Shown in pieces: positions 25,340 through 34,622 of a stretch of DNA of 64,000 nt (positions are counted from its first letter, which is position 1; the number at the start of each line of letters is the position of its first letter). Where the stretch lies: assembly GCA_965115825.1 (NCBI GenBank), contig OZ220464.1:2604001-2668000 (forward strand). The letters run 5' to 3'. The translations under genes were made by a program, and so were the position numbers. The notes beneath the pieces were generated by a model. That model was not told the DNA's origin. It saw only the letters and a list, made by a program, of their open reading frames with translations, and searched no databases. The stretch is from Bin87 sp965115825. GTDB lineage: Bacteria; Chloroflexota; Dehalococcoidia; Lucifugimonadales; UBA3495.

Positions 25340-26602
25340 TCAGGCGTCGGAGTTGGCGGAGGCGAGGAGCTCGGCGGCGCGTTCGAGCATGAGGCGCTGG
25401 CGCTCCGGGGCAACGTCGTGGCTTGCGAGGTAGAGGCGCAGGGCGGCCAGGGGCTGCAAGTCGCCGGGTTCGGAGGGAAGGCGGCGGCGGCTCTGGTTGG
25501 TGATGTCGCGGGTGATGCTGGCGACATAGTGGGCGGGGGAGAGGGCGTGACGGAGGTCGGGGTCGCGGACGCGGGCGGACTGGGTGGAGGAGAGGCGGAG
25601 GCGGAGGCGGACGATGGCGCCGGCGACGGGACGGCGCCGGATGGCGCGCACGATGAAGTCGGTGGGGTTGGCCTCGTTTTCGGGTAGGCTGGCGTCCACG
25701 GTGATGAAGGGGCGGGCGGCGATGGGCTGAAAGCGGAAGTCCTGGAGGCGACGGCCTTGGGGAGCGGCGGGATTAATGTCGATGACACAGAAGCCTTTGG
25801 CGTCGTCCTCTTCGGAGAAGTCGACGCGTTGGAGGCTGCCGGAATAGGCGACGGCGGGGCCGATGGACGGGCCGTCGTCGGCGGACGGTGGACGGAGGAT
25901 TTGATGTTTGTGGATGTGGCCGAGGGCGACGTATTCAAGCTGGGGCCGCTGGACGGCGCTGACGTTGAGGGTGTGGTCATTGCCGAGCATCATGGAGCGT
26001 TCGGTTCCGACGGTGGAGCCGTTGACGGTTACGTGTCCGGCGAGGATGGCGGGGATGTCGGGGTTAAGTTCCTGGGCGCGCTGGGCGATGGCGTCGGTCA
26101 TGCGGCGTTCGATTTCCTGGCGAATCTGCTCGATGCTTAAGCCGCGGGATTCGTCCCTGGCCAACATGGCGCCGCGGGAAGGCCAGGGGACGGCCAGGAT
26201 TTGCAAGGGGCCGGCAGAGGTGGGGATGGCGTGATTGGCGAGGCGGGGGGCGACGTGGACGTTGGGGACGGCCAAGGTGGAGAAGATTTCCACGGCGTTG
26301 GCTCTGGCGGAGGCGGCGGGAAGGTCGTGGTTGCCGGCCAGGAGAAAAGCGGGGATGCCGGCGTCGGAGAGGCGCCGGAGGCGGAGGGCGAATTCGCGCT
26401 GGTGGGTTTGGGACGGGTCGCGGCCTTTGTAGGCGTCGCCGGCGAGGAGGACCAGGTCGACGGCGTTGGCGAGGGCATACTCTACCAGCTCGTCCAGGGC
26501 GGCGAGGAAGTCGCCCAGGCGGGTAGAGAGGCCGGTGCCGGGGTCGGTGCGGCCGTAGTTTTCGACGCCAATGTGGAGGTCGGAGAAATGGAGGATGCGC
26601 AT
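25340..26602 (-). CDS. sbcD: Metallophosphoesterase, SbcD/Mre11-like nuclease subunit
   Basis: 420 aa from ATG 26602 (MRILHFSDLHIGV); six further codons are open upstream. The five metallophosphoesterase motifs are present: SDLHIG, LAGDAYKGRD, LAGNHD, LAGHVTVNG and LGHIHKH. The C-terminal half should be the capping domain. SbcD with SbcC cuts hairpins and DNA ends; no sbcC ATPase gene lies on either side in this window. The next gene is a P1 peptidase. Confidence 0.88.
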   Translation of the reverse strand: MRILHFSDLHIGVENYGRTDPGTGLSTRLGDFLAALDELVEYALANAVDLVLLAGDAYKGRDPSQTHQREFALRLRRLSDAGIPAFLLAGNHDLPAASARANAVEIFSTLAVPNVHVAPRLANHAIPTSAGPLQILAVPWPSRGAMLARDESRGLSIEQIRQEIERRMTDAIAQRAQELNPDIPAILAGHVTVNGSTVGTERSMMLGNDHTLNVSAVQRPQLEYVALGHIHKHQILRPPSADDGPSIGPAVAYSGSLQRVDFSEEDDAKGFCVIDINPAAPQGRRLQDFRFQPIAARPFITVDASLPENEANPTDFIVRAIRRRPVAGAIVRLRLRLSSTQSARVRDPDLRHALSPAHYVASITRDITNQSRRRLPSEPGDLQPLAALRLYLASHDVAPERQRLMLERAAELLASANSDA

Positions 26603-26650
26603 GCCAGGGCAACTATACACTGGGGATGCGTTGGTGTGAACTGCGGCGCT

Positions 26651-26692
26651 GTCAGAATCAGGATTTACCGGATTTTGGGATTTTCAGGATTG
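26651..26692 (+). repeat. Dispersed GTCAGAATC/GGATT block, copy 3
   Basis: GTCAGAATCAGGATTTACCG and three further GGATT units, same strand as copies 1 and 2. A degraded GTGGGTTGCGGCTTT follows near 26708. It lies in the gap upstream of sbcD. Confidence 0.75.
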
Positions 26693-26869
26693 GGGTTCCG
26701 CTACAGGCGTGGGTTGCGGCTTTGACCGTAACGACGGCGCAGGGGATGGCTGGCATAACGGTGTCGGGGGTTGTGGCCGGGTCGCGGGGGTGAGTGGTTG
26801 TGGGCGGCGCCGATGGTGATGGCGCCGTTGCGTATTGGAATTGCTCCCTGGGGCCGGTGGCCGGTGGGT

Positions 26870-27789
26870 TCAGTCGACGCGGGTGATGCGGGCGATGAGG
26901 GCGGTCAGGCTGGGCGTTGCATGGCGCACTTCGGAGATGGCAGCCTCCAGGGCCATGCCGATGGCGCCGGGCGTCCATTCGGGCAACGTTACCGGCAGGG
27001 CTATGTCGGATGGGGGGAAGCTGTCGCCCCGCCATAAGGGTGCCTCTGTGGAGCGGGCGATCCGATGGGCTTCCGGCGCTTGGCTCGACGGGCCGAAAAG
27101 GAACTTCGCACGCGCAAAGCCACTAATTATATCAGTTATTGAGACGCGTTCGGTTTGGGCGCGACTGCCGAGGGCTGCCTGGTCGAATGCGATGGCGGCG
27201 CGCACCGGGGCAGTGACAACGGTGTTGAACCAGTTGAGCGAAGCCATGAGGTGAGATACGAAGGTGCTGAATACGTAGGGAGTGGATTCGACAATGTGTT
27301 GGGAAGGGGCGCTTCCGACAATAGGCTGGGAAGGGGGGATTCTGACAGTGTGCTCGTAAGGGAGGCTTCCGAAATCCCATTCTCCTGGTGAGTAGGGAGT
27401 AAGTGAAGATGCCGACACCTGGATTGCCGAAAGGTCGACGTCTCCGAAGCGGCACAGAGCATCGTGGAAGCACTGGATGAGGGCGGGCAAGCGCAGCACG
27501 ATTTCGGCGGGGTGGGGTTCCATGCCAACCTGGACGTAGGCAATACGAGGCGGGTTGCGGTCGGATTGGTCAGAACCGGCGGTAATCTCCGCTTCGTGCA
27601 TATTCCAAGCCATAGGACGCCGGACTAGCTCATATTCGCCGTACCAGCTCATTAGTATGGAGCGGGCGTAGAAAACGCTGTACAAGTCCTCATCATCTGC
27701 GTTTATCAGGCGGGTAGGGTCGAAGGCGGAGAAAGGCGTCCGAACGCCTCGACGAAAACGTGGACGTCGGCTCTGGCGTGGGTCGTCAT
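26870..27789 (-). pseudogene. Hypothetical protein with a frameshift near its N terminus
   Basis: From ATG 27789 the frame reads MTTHARADVHVFVEAFGR and stops after 27 codons. One frame over, the sequence continues FDPTRLINADDEDLYSVFYA and stays open to 26870, about 270 aa more. The two pieces join naturally around 27735, so a one-base indel split one gene. A TTG at 27685 could start the long part alone. The body has no recognisable domain; a short internal repeat (PPSQPIVGSAPSQHIVES) lies near residue 125. A sequencing error is possible. Confidence 0.55.
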
Positions 27790-27922
27790 AGGGCGCGCTC
27801 CGTTGGCTGGCGTGTTGGAGAGGGCTTAAATGCGCAATCCACCGGTCCGGTGGATTGCGCTGGGAATCATTCCGGCAGGGGCCGGCTGGATGGATGATAT
27901 ATCAGCGCGAGAGGGCGAGGCA

Positions 27923-28782
27923 ATGGCTGGTTGGGGGGTGTTGTCAGAATCAGGATTTTCGGGATTTTAGGATTTACAGGATTTTGGGCCGTTGTGGGGC
28001 TGGATCCGGCTCCGGGTAGGAGGGTATGAGAGCGTGGGTTTCGGCTTTCGTTGGAACGGTAATGCCGAGGTGTGGGAATGGCGACCGCAGGGAGCCGGAG
28101 CGACGACGCTGCCCAAACGGCCCTGCGGGTGTGTGGGAATGGCTGGTTGGGGGGTGTTGTCAGAATCAGGATTTTCGGGATTTTAGGATTTACCGGATTT
28201 TGGGCCGTTGTGGGGCTGGATCCGGCTCCGGGTAGGGGGGTATGAGAGCGTGGGTTTCGGCTTTCGTTGGAACGGTAATGCCGAGGTGTGGGAATGGCGA
28301 CCGGAGGGAGCCGGAGCGACGACGCTGCCCAAACGGCCTTGCGGGTGTGTGGGAATGGTTGGTTGGGGTGTTGTCAGAATCAGGATTTTCGGGATTTTAG
28401 GATTTACAGGATTTTGGGCCGTTGTGGGGCTGGATCCGGCTCCGGGTAGGAGGGTATGAGGGCGTGGGTTTCGGCTTTCGTTGGAACGATAATGCAGAGG
28501 TGTGGGAATGGCGACTGCAGGGAGCCGGAGCGACGACGCTGCCGAACGGCCCTGCGGGTGTGTGGGAATGGCTGGTTGGGGTGTTGTCAGAATCAGGATT
28601 TACCGGATTTTAGGATTTTCAGGATTTTGGGCTGTTGTGGGGCTGGATCCGGCTCCGGGTAGGAGGGTATGAGGGCGTGGGTTTCGGCTTTCGTTGGAAT
28701 GGTAATGCAGAGGTGTGGGAATGGCGACCGCAGGGAGCCGGAGCGACGACGCTGCCCAAACGGCCCTGCGGGTGTGTGGGAA
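27923..28782 (+). repeat. Tandem array of four 213-216-bp units
   Basis: Units start at 27923, 28139, 28355 and 28568, and a fifth begins and stops at 28782. Each contains the GTCAGAATC/GGATT block, the degenerate GTGGGTTTCGGCTTTCG hairpin, and a unique part ending GGCCCTGCGGGTGTGTGGGA. Sequence identity is very high. Small open frames inside repeat with the array and are not genes. The array fills the interval between the hypothetical gene and the cupin. Confidence 0.95.
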
Positions 28783-28938
28783 TGGCGGCGTTATGGAAAG
28801 GGAATGGTTGCGGATTTGAGGAGGGTGACTTTGGTGGCGGGTGCGGGAGCTACTGGACGGGGTGGGCAGGTAGAGGGTGTGGTATGATTGGGTTGGCAAT
28901 TTTGCCGTTGCAAAACTCTCTGGAGGTACACCGCAGCA

Positions 28939-29298
28939 ATGAAAATCGTAAAGATGTCGGCAGTCGAGCGCACGGAAGGCACCGCGCCCCTGTTCACCGG
29001 CCCGGTGGGGCGTCAGGCCATTTTAGACCCGGACGACAGCAACAACTTCAACTTTGGCATCGTTCACTTCGGCGCCGGCGTGCGCAATAAGTTCCACACC
29101 CACAGCGGCGACCAGATTCTCATCGTCACCGAGGGCACGGGCATTGTGGCGACCCGGGAAGAAGAGGTTACGGTAACCGAGGGCGACGTGGCCGTCATTC
29201 CCGCCGGCGAAGACCACTGGCACGGCTCGCGGGAGACGGCGATGTCTCACATCACCATTACGGTGAAGGGCAGCGAGACTACGCAGAACGAAGACTAG
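28939..29298 (+). CDS. Single-domain cupin protein
   Basis: 119 aa beta-barrel cupin. Motif 1 is FHTHSGDQILIVTEG and motif 2 is AVIPAGEDHWHG, giving the usual His/Glu/His metal ligands. GGAGG supports ATG 28939; the frame is open 17 codons further but without a binding site. The substrate is unknown. A perfect hairpin terminator follows. Confidence 0.9.
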   Translation: MKIVKMSAVERTEGTAPLFTGPVGRQAILDPDDSNNFNFGIVHFGAGVRNKFHTHSGDQILIVTEGTGIVATREEEVTVTEGDVAVIPAGEDHWHGSRETAMSHITITVKGSETTQNED

Positions 29299-29330
29299 CC
29301 CGGCCCATTCGGGCCTGTCGGCAACGCTGT

Positions 29331-29362
29331 GGGGGCGGCCATCCGGTTGGATGGCCGCCCCC
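29331..29362. terminator. Bidirectional hairpin terminator
   Basis: A perfect 14-bp stem, GGGGGCGGCCATCC then loop GGTT then the complement, between the convergent cupin and MFS genes. CTTTT follows on the + strand. Confidence 0.8.
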
Positions 29363-29390
29363 GGCGCTTTTGCAGCGCGCCGCGCGCTGG

Positions 29391-30941
29391 CTAGTCGTGG
29401 CGGTGGCCGTGGCCCTCGTGTCCGGCGTCGTCGTGGCGGTCATGGCCGTGCCCCTGCCCGGCGTCGTCGTGGTGGTCGTGGGCCTGAGGCGGATGGGGCG
29501 CGTGTCCGTGCTCATCGTGATGCTGATGGTCGTGGTGATCCACAACGGGAGCGGGCTGGGGCAGACGCAGCATCAGGAGCAGGATGGCGGCAACTATGTA
29601 AAGGCCGGCAGTGTAGTAGAACAGGTTGGCGGCGTTTTCGTTGTACAGATAGCCGGCGATGAGGGGCGAGATGGCGCTGAGGACAAAGCGGGAGGTGGAC
29701 AGCAAGCCGAGGGTCGTCGCCGCAGTGCCTTCGCGGACGATGTCCATAGCCGCCGCGGTCAGGATGGGCTGGTCGCTGTAGAGGAACAGGCCCAGAGCGG
29801 CAAGCAGGACGGTCATTATCGTTAAGTTGGAGCCGAAGGGAGCCATCAGCAGGGTGATGACGGCAAGGAAGAACATACCGGGCACCAGCACGATTTTGCG
29901 TCCGAACCGGTCGGACAGGTAGCCCATTATCGGGCTGGCGAAGATACCCACCAGAACCAGCAGGGCCACCAGGCCGCCGCGTATCGCGACGCCGCCGAAA
30001 GCGTCGACGCCGAGGAAATCGGAGAGGCCGGAAAGGGAGTCGGAGGATTCGCGGGTCAGTCCCAAGACATCGTTGAGGTAGAGGGGCAGGACGGTGATAA
30101 AGCCGATGTAGGCCATGCCGCGGAGGCCGGCGACCAAGGTAATGCCCCACATGCGGGGGTTGCCGAGGAGGATTCTGGTTTCATCCAGCTGGGTTCGCAT
30201 GGTGTTGGGCTGTTCCGCCGCGGCGGCCTGAGCGCGCTGGCCGATGTCGCGGAAGGCCCAGAAGACCAGGAAAGCCAGAAAGAGCGGCACGGCGGCATAG
30301 ATGGTAATGACCGCTTGCCAGGTAAGGGTCAGCAGGAGAAAGCCGGTGAGGAAGGGGCCGAGGACGTCGCCGACGTTGCCGCCTACGCCGTGGAAGGACA
30401 GCACCGAGCCGCGACGGTGGGAGAAGTGCGACGACAGGGCCGCCATGGCCGGCAAGTGCCACACCGATGCGGCGATGGCGACAATGGCCATGCCGATGAG
30501 CAGCAGGACGTAGCCGACGGTATTGAAATCGGTTCCGCCGGCGCCGGCGGCCTGGCCCTCTGCGGAGATGAGCCAGGCGCTGCCAGGCATCTGCCAGCCG
30601 GCGGCGGCCATAAGCAGCCAGCCTACGCCGAACAGGGCCATGCAAACGGCCATTACCCAGCCCCAATAACGACGCAGAGCATCGGTGAGGACGCCGCCGG
30701 GCAGGGAAACGACGCCGGAGGCAATTTCGCGGGTGGTCTGAATGCCGGCAGCGGCGATGGTGCTGCCGCCCAGTAGCAGGTCGCGGACTTCGGGCAGCAC
30801 GACGATGAAGCTCTGGGCGACCCAGTGAAAAACGCCGTGTCCGCTGGTAAGGCCGCCGATGATGAAGGCGGCGCCCCGGCGGAATCCGGTGCGGCCTTCT
30901 ACGGGCGACGGCGCTGCGTGATGATGGTGTGCGTGGGCCAT
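29391..30941 (-). CDS. MFS transporter with histidine-rich termini, candidate metal transporter
   Basis: 516 aa with about 12 transmembrane helices. Motif A-like PIMGYLSDRFGRK lies between the halves. Unusually, the N terminus begins MAHAHHHHAAPS, and the last 50 residues hold about 18 His alternating with Asp and Gly (for example HHDHQHHDEHGHAPH and GHEGHGHRHD). It is the last gene behind zur-znuA-znuC-znuB, 103 bp after znuB on the same strand. Zinc or another divalent metal is therefore the likely cargo or sensed ligand. Direction of transport is unknown. Confidence 0.85.
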   Translation of the reverse strand: MAHAHHHHAAPSPVEGRTGFRRGAAFIIGGLTSGHGVFHWVAQSFIVVLPEVRDLLLGGSTIAAAGIQTTREIASGVVSLPGGVLTDALRRYWGWVMAVCMALFGVGWLLMAAAGWQMPGSAWLISAEGQAAGAGGTDFNTVGYVLLLIGMAIVAIAASVWHLPAMAALSSHFSHRRGSVLSFHGVGGNVGDVLGPFLTGFLLLTLTWQAVITIYAAVPLFLAFLVFWAFRDIGQRAQAAAAEQPNTMRTQLDETRILLGNPRMWGITLVAGLRGMAYIGFITVLPLYLNDVLGLTRESSDSLSGLSDFLGVDAFGGVAIRGGLVALLVLVGIFASPIMGYLSDRFGRKIVLVPGMFFLAVITLLMAPFGSNLTIMTVLLAALGLFLYSDQPILTAAAMDIVREGTAATTLGLLSTSRFVLSAISPLIAGYLYNENAANLFYYTAGLYIVAAILLLMLRLPQPAPVVDHHDHQHHDEHGHAPHPPQAHDHHDDAGQGHGHDRHDDAGHEGHGHRHD

Positions 30942-31044
30942 GGTATCCTCCTGTGGCCGGGGTTTTTTACCCGTCGTTCCTGCTTGCGCGGGAATTCGGG
31001 ACGGCTGCGGCGTTGGTCATATCAAGTTAGGTCTAATTGGGGGG

Positions 31045-31929
31045 TTATTCGTAGGCGCCGCCGGCTTCTCGGGGAAGTTGGGAGAGAGAGCCGGCGGGTT
31101 CCGGCGCGCGGGAGAAGCGGCGGTATATTCTGGACCAGGCCAGCGCCGCTACGAACAGCGCCGCCGAAAGCAGGACTACGCTGGCGCCGGATGATACATC
31201 AACGAAGTAGCTGATGTAGATACCCAGGACGGAGCAGATTACGCCGATTCCGGTTGACAGCAGGGTCATTTTGAGGAAGCTGTTGGTGAGCAGCCGGGCG
31301 ACGATGGGCGGAATGACTATGGCGGCGGCAATCATCGTTACCCCCAACACCTGCATGGACACAACGATGGTTCCCGCCAGCAACAGCGAAAACAGCGTGT
31401 CAATCCAGGCCGTGGGCACTCCGTAGAACTGGGCGACGTCGGCGTCGAAAGTGGCGAAAAGGAACAGCTTGTAGGCTACGAAGAAGACGATGGCCACTAT
31501 CGCCGTGACTACCGCAATTGCGATGACTTCTTCATTGTCCACGCCCAGCACGCTGCCCCATAATGACGCCTCGAAGTCGCGGGTGAAGCTCCCGAAGCGG
31601 CTGATGATGGCAATGCCCAGGGCGAAGCTGGCGGTGGTGATAATGCCGATAGCGGCGTCGGAGCCGATGGGGTTCTTGCGCGTAGTCCAGGAGATGAGCA
31701 GGGCGGACAGGAAACCCCACACGGTTGCGCCGACGAAGAAATTAATGGACATTATCCAGCTGACTACGGCGCCGCCAAAGATGGCATGGGACAGGCCGTG
31801 CCCGATGTAGGACATACCGCGCAGCACGATATAGACGCCCATGAGGCCGCACAAGCCGCCCACCAGGCAGGCGGCGATGATGGCGCGCACGAAGAAGCCG
31901 AACTCGAAAGGCTCAAGCAGCATCGTCAT
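31045..31929 (-). CDS. znuB: Zinc ABC transporter permease
   Basis: 294 aa with about 8-9 hydrophobic helices, ABC-3 family. It starts MTMLLEPFEFGFFVRAI and has GMSYIGHGLSHAIFGGAVVS and GVTMIAAAIVIPPIVARLLT, typical of ZnuB/MntB permeases. Its start overlaps the end of the ATPase gene by 17 bp (or 11 bp from the second ATG), implying translational coupling. It imports Zn2+ (possibly Mn2+) delivered by the ZnuA-like lipoprotein. Confidence 0.93.
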   Translation of the reverse strand: MTMLLEPFEFGFFVRAIIAACLVGGLCGLMGVYIVLRGMSYIGHGLSHAIFGGAVVSWIMSINFFVGATVWGFLSALLISWTTRKNPIGSDAAIGIITTASFALGIAIISRFGSFTRDFEASLWGSVLGVDNEEVIAIAVVTAIVAIVFFVAYKLFLFATFDADVAQFYGVPTAWIDTLFSLLLAGTIVVSMQVLGVTMIAAAIVIPPIVARLLTNSFLKMTLLSTGIGVICSVLGIYISYFVDVSSGASVVLLSAALFVAALAWSRIYRRFSRAPEPAGSLSQLPREAGGAYE

Positions 31930-32869
31930 TGGCGTGGTGGTGGTGAGCCGGCGCGTTGTCCGGCGTGGCGTGGGTATGGGGAATGACGGGCCGGCGATGG
32001 CTGTCGTCGGGAACGGTGGCGAGAGGTTCGCGGTCGGCCGCCGCCGGAGGGTCAATCCAGAAGTGAGCGCTCTCGGCGACCAGGGTCATGCCCTGATACC
32101 GGATGACGGACATATCGGCGCCGTACACTTCCCGCAGGATGTGGGGCGCGATGACCTGGTGAGGCGGGCCGTCGGCAACGATGGAACCGTTGAGGCAAAC
32201 GATGCGGGGCAGGTGGACGGCAACGGCGTTAATCTCATGGGTGGTGAGAATAATGGTGACGCCGGCGTGATTGAGGTCGTGGAGGAGGTGCATCACATCG
32301 TCGCGGGTTTTTACGTCCACGCCGGAGGTAGGCTCATCCAGGAGGAGCAGTTCCGGGTTGCTGACCAGGGCGCGGGCCAGGAAGACGCGTTGCTGCTGTC
32401 CGCCGGAGAGCTGTCGGATGTGGCGCTTGGCCAGGTTGGCGATCCCCAGGCGTTCCATCATATCGTGGGCCAATTCCCGCTCCGGCTTGCGGAACCAGGG
32501 GAAGAGGGCGTTGGACATGGTGCGCCCCATCATGACCGCTTCCTCTACGGTGACCGGGAAGTTCCAGTCGATGGTTTCCAGCTGGGGGACGTAGCCGGCT
32601 CGGCTGCGCCGGCTGCGAACGGGTTTGTCGTGTACCCGAACCTGCCCGGCCTGGACGGGCGTCGCGCCCAGGATGGTGCGCAGCAGGGTGGTTTTGCCGG
32701 AACCGCTGGGACCGAGCAGCGCCACAAAATCGCCGGGCATCACGCGTAGGCTAACGTCCCGCAGCACTGGGGCGCCGTTGTAGCCGGCGGTAACGCCAAT
32801 CAGCTCCACCGCCGGGCGGGCGTCGGGGTCGGGGCGATGGAGATGAGCCAGTTCGGGGGGGTGCAGCAT
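31913..32869 (-). CDS. znuC: Zinc ABC transporter ATP-binding protein
   Basis: 318 aa. Walker A GPSGSGKT at 53-60, signature LSGGQQQRVFLARAL, Walker B LLLLDEPTSGVD and the H-loop TTHEINA. The C terminus is longer than usual and His-rich (IPHTHATPDNAPAHHHHA), as in several zinc-system ATPases. It starts 3 bp after the znuA stop. Confidence 0.95.
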   Translation of the reverse strand: MLHPPELAHLHRPDPDARPAVELIGVTAGYNGAPVLRDVSLRVMPGDFVALLGPSGSGKTTLLRTILGATPVQAGQVRVHDKPVRSRRSRAGYVPQLETIDWNFPVTVEEAVMMGRTMSNALFPWFRKPERELAHDMMERLGIANLAKRHIRQLSGGQQQRVFLARALVSNPELLLLDEPTSGVDVKTRDDVMHLLHDLNHAGVTIILTTHEINAVAVHLPRIVCLNGSIVADGPPHQVIAPHILREVYGADMSVIRYQGMTLVAESAHFWIDPPAAADREPLATVPDDSHRRPVIPHTHATPDNAPAHHHHANDDAA

Positions 32870-32872
32870 GGA

Positions 32873-33913
32873 TTATTGAGGATAAACCGCGTTGGGCCGG
32901 CCTTCAAAGACGGGAGAGACATCCACTTCATCAAGGGCGGCAGCGTCGCCTCCCAGGGCGGGAATCATAATGCGGAGGTTGGCTACGGCCAGCCCGAGGT
33001 AGCTGTGGTTGGGGTCGCTCGGCCCGCCGGGGAGGTCGTCGTCGCTGAGTTCGTCAACATAGGCGGCGCCGGATTCGGCGGCGATGGTTTGCATGACGTC
33101 GCTGGGAAAGACCTCGGAGCCGAAGACGGCCGGGATGCCCTCGGCGTTGATCTGTGCAATCAGATCGGCGACTTCGCGGGCGGACGGCTCCGAAAAGTCG
33201 GAAGGCTGCACCGCGCCGATGACGGTAAAACCGTAGCGGTCGGCGAAGTAGGCCCACGAGTCGTGATAGGTCAGCAGCTTGCGGTTTTCCGGCGGAACGG
33301 TGGCGACAGCGGTTTTGATGGCCGCGTCCAGCGTAGCGATGCGGGCCTCGAAAGCGTTGTAATTGGCCGCGTAGTAGTCGGCGTTGTTTGGGTCGCGCTG
33401 CGACAAACTGTCGCGCACGATTTCGGCGTAACGGAGAGACAGCATGGGGTCGGGCCAGAGGTGTGGATTGGGATGGCCATCGGCCTCGGGGAAGGAAAAG
33501 TCGAACCGCCATTGGTCCTGGGTAATCGTCTGCTCGCCCAAGCTGACGATGGCGGCGCCCGACTTGAGGTTGGCTTCAGCCATTTCCAGAGTTGGCTCTT
33601 CGAGGAACAGTCCGTTGAGGAAAATCAGGTCGGCGTCGGCCAGCAGGGCGGCGACGGAAGGGGCCGGCTCAAAGGTATGGGAGTTGACGCCTTCCGGCAC
33701 CACGCCCTGCAAGCTGATGCGCGTCCCTCCGATGTTCTCCACAATGCTGGTGATGGGCGATACGGTAGCCACAACGTTGAGCGGAGTGGCGGCGGGCGAT
33801 GAGGCGGCGGTAGGTTCCGGGGTAGGTTCACCGGGGCCGGCGCATGCCAGGACGGCGAGCCAGATTACGGCCGCCAGGATCAGGGAGATCTTGCTAATTG
33901 GCATTTGGCGCAT
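32873..33913 (-). CDS. znuA: Zinc-binding lipoprotein of ABC transporter
   Basis: 346 aa from ATG 33913, which has AGGAGG 3 nt upstream; ATG 33904 is the alternative. A lipoprotein signal (LAAVIWLAVLAC) is followed by a Thr/Pro linker. Family metal ligands are in NSHTFEP, HPNPHLWPDP, TYHDSWAYFADRYG and FGSEVF. It lacks a long His-rich loop, although the HPNPH segment may help. The 5' end overlaps the zur gene. Confidence 0.93.
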   Translation of the reverse strand: MRQMPISKISLILAAVIWLAVLACAGPGEPTPEPTAASSPAATPLNVVATVSPITSIVENIGGTRISLQGVVPEGVNSHTFEPAPSVAALLADADLIFLNGLFLEEPTLEMAEANLKSGAAIVSLGEQTITQDQWRFDFSFPEADGHPNPHLWPDPMLSLRYAEIVRDSLSQRDPNNADYYAANYNAFEARIATLDAAIKTAVATVPPENRKLLTYHDSWAYFADRYGFTVIGAVQPSDFSEPSAREVADLIAQINAEGIPAVFGSEVFPSDVMQTIAAESGAAYVDELSDDDLPGGPSDPNHSYLGLAVANLRIMIPALGGDAAALDEVDVSPVFEGRPNAVYPQ

Positions 33914-34314
33914 TTGCCTCCTATGGTGATGTTCGCCAAGTCGGGGGTGAAGCCGAACTCCTGCTCCAGCCGTTGGCTGAACTCCGCCAGGTAGTCGGGA
34001 GTGAGGGTTTGCACGCCGTCGCACGCCGAGCAGACCATGTGGTTGTGCCGGTTGTGATGGTCGGCCAGCTCGAAATGCAGCTTGCTGCCGATGATAACCT
34101 CGGTGACAACCCCCAGGCGTTTGAGCAGCTGCAACGTGCGGTAGATGGTGGCCAGGTCAACGTAAGGGTGCTGCTCCCTGGCCAGGTTCCAGACCTCGTC
34201 TGCCCCGATGTGCCCGGAGCGGCGGGCCACAATATCCAGCACCGAGAGACGCTGCGGCGTCATACGGTAGCCTTGCGAACGAAGGCGGGAGACTGCTGTT
34301 TCGTGTCCAGACAT
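33880..34314 (-). CDS. zur: Fur-family regulator, probable Zur
   Basis: 144 aa from ATG 34314 (MSGHETAVSRLRSQGYRMTP). Winged-helix DNA-binding domain (QRLSVLDIVARRSGHIGADEV, DLATIYRTLQLLKRLG), then ADHHNRHNHMVCSACDGV and GKCAKCQ, the His cluster and two CxxC pairs of the structural zinc site. Its place at the head of a znu operon makes Zur the best call over Fur. It overlaps znuA by 34 bp. Confidence 0.92.
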   Translation of the reverse strand: MSGHETAVSRLRSQGYRMTPQRLSVLDIVARRSGHIGADEVWNLAREQHPYVDLATIYRTLQLLKRLGVVTEVIIGSKLHFELADHHNRHNHMVCSACDGVQTLTPDYLAEFSQRLEQEFGFTPDLANITIGGKCAKCQLARSP

Positions 34315-34338
34315 ACGCCATCTACTGTTGTTGCAGTA

Positions 34339-34380
34339 ATTTGCGACAGCAAATGATAGCAGAATGCCGGCGGATGTCAA
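34339..34380 (-). promoter_or_regulatory. zur-znu operon promoter with overlapping operator
   Basis: On the - strand a perfect -35 TTGACA (34375-34380) and -10 TATCAT (34353-34358) are 16 bp apart. A perfect inverted repeat, ATTTGC TGTC GCAAAT (34339-34354), overlaps the -10. Its position fits repression of the whole operon by the first gene product. The site differs from the TGATAATnATTATCA consensus. Confidence 0.75.
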
Positions 34381-34392
34381 TAGGGGACGCAA

Positions 34393-34404
34393 CCTTACGT
34401 AAGG
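34393..34404. promoter_or_regulatory. Perfect 12-bp palindrome upstream of the zur promoter
   Basis: CCTTACGTAAGG, flanked by CGCAA on the left and TTGCG on the right, about 13 bp beyond the -35. It could be a second regulator site. The remaining 34405-34622 stretch holds nothing recognised. Confidence 0.45.
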
Positions 34405-34622
34405 CTTTGCGATGAGGAGGGGCAGGCAGCGGGAGTATCCGTTGAGGACGTTCGCCGCCGTCGCCGGAGGGGACGACGCCAGCGTCAGGGATTTTGCGCT
34501 GACTGCCCCACTCCGATTTACCGGGTGGGCGCTTGCCTCTTATATGATTACTATTTCCTCGGGATCGCCTCCGGTCGCGACGAGACGCCGCCGCCCCGTG
34601 AGGTAGATGGACATGGATTACC

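Noticed and set aside
27992..28459. Repeated 60-80-aa frames in the 28-kb array
   Set aside because: They repeat only because the DNA unit repeats; no binding sites and no homology.
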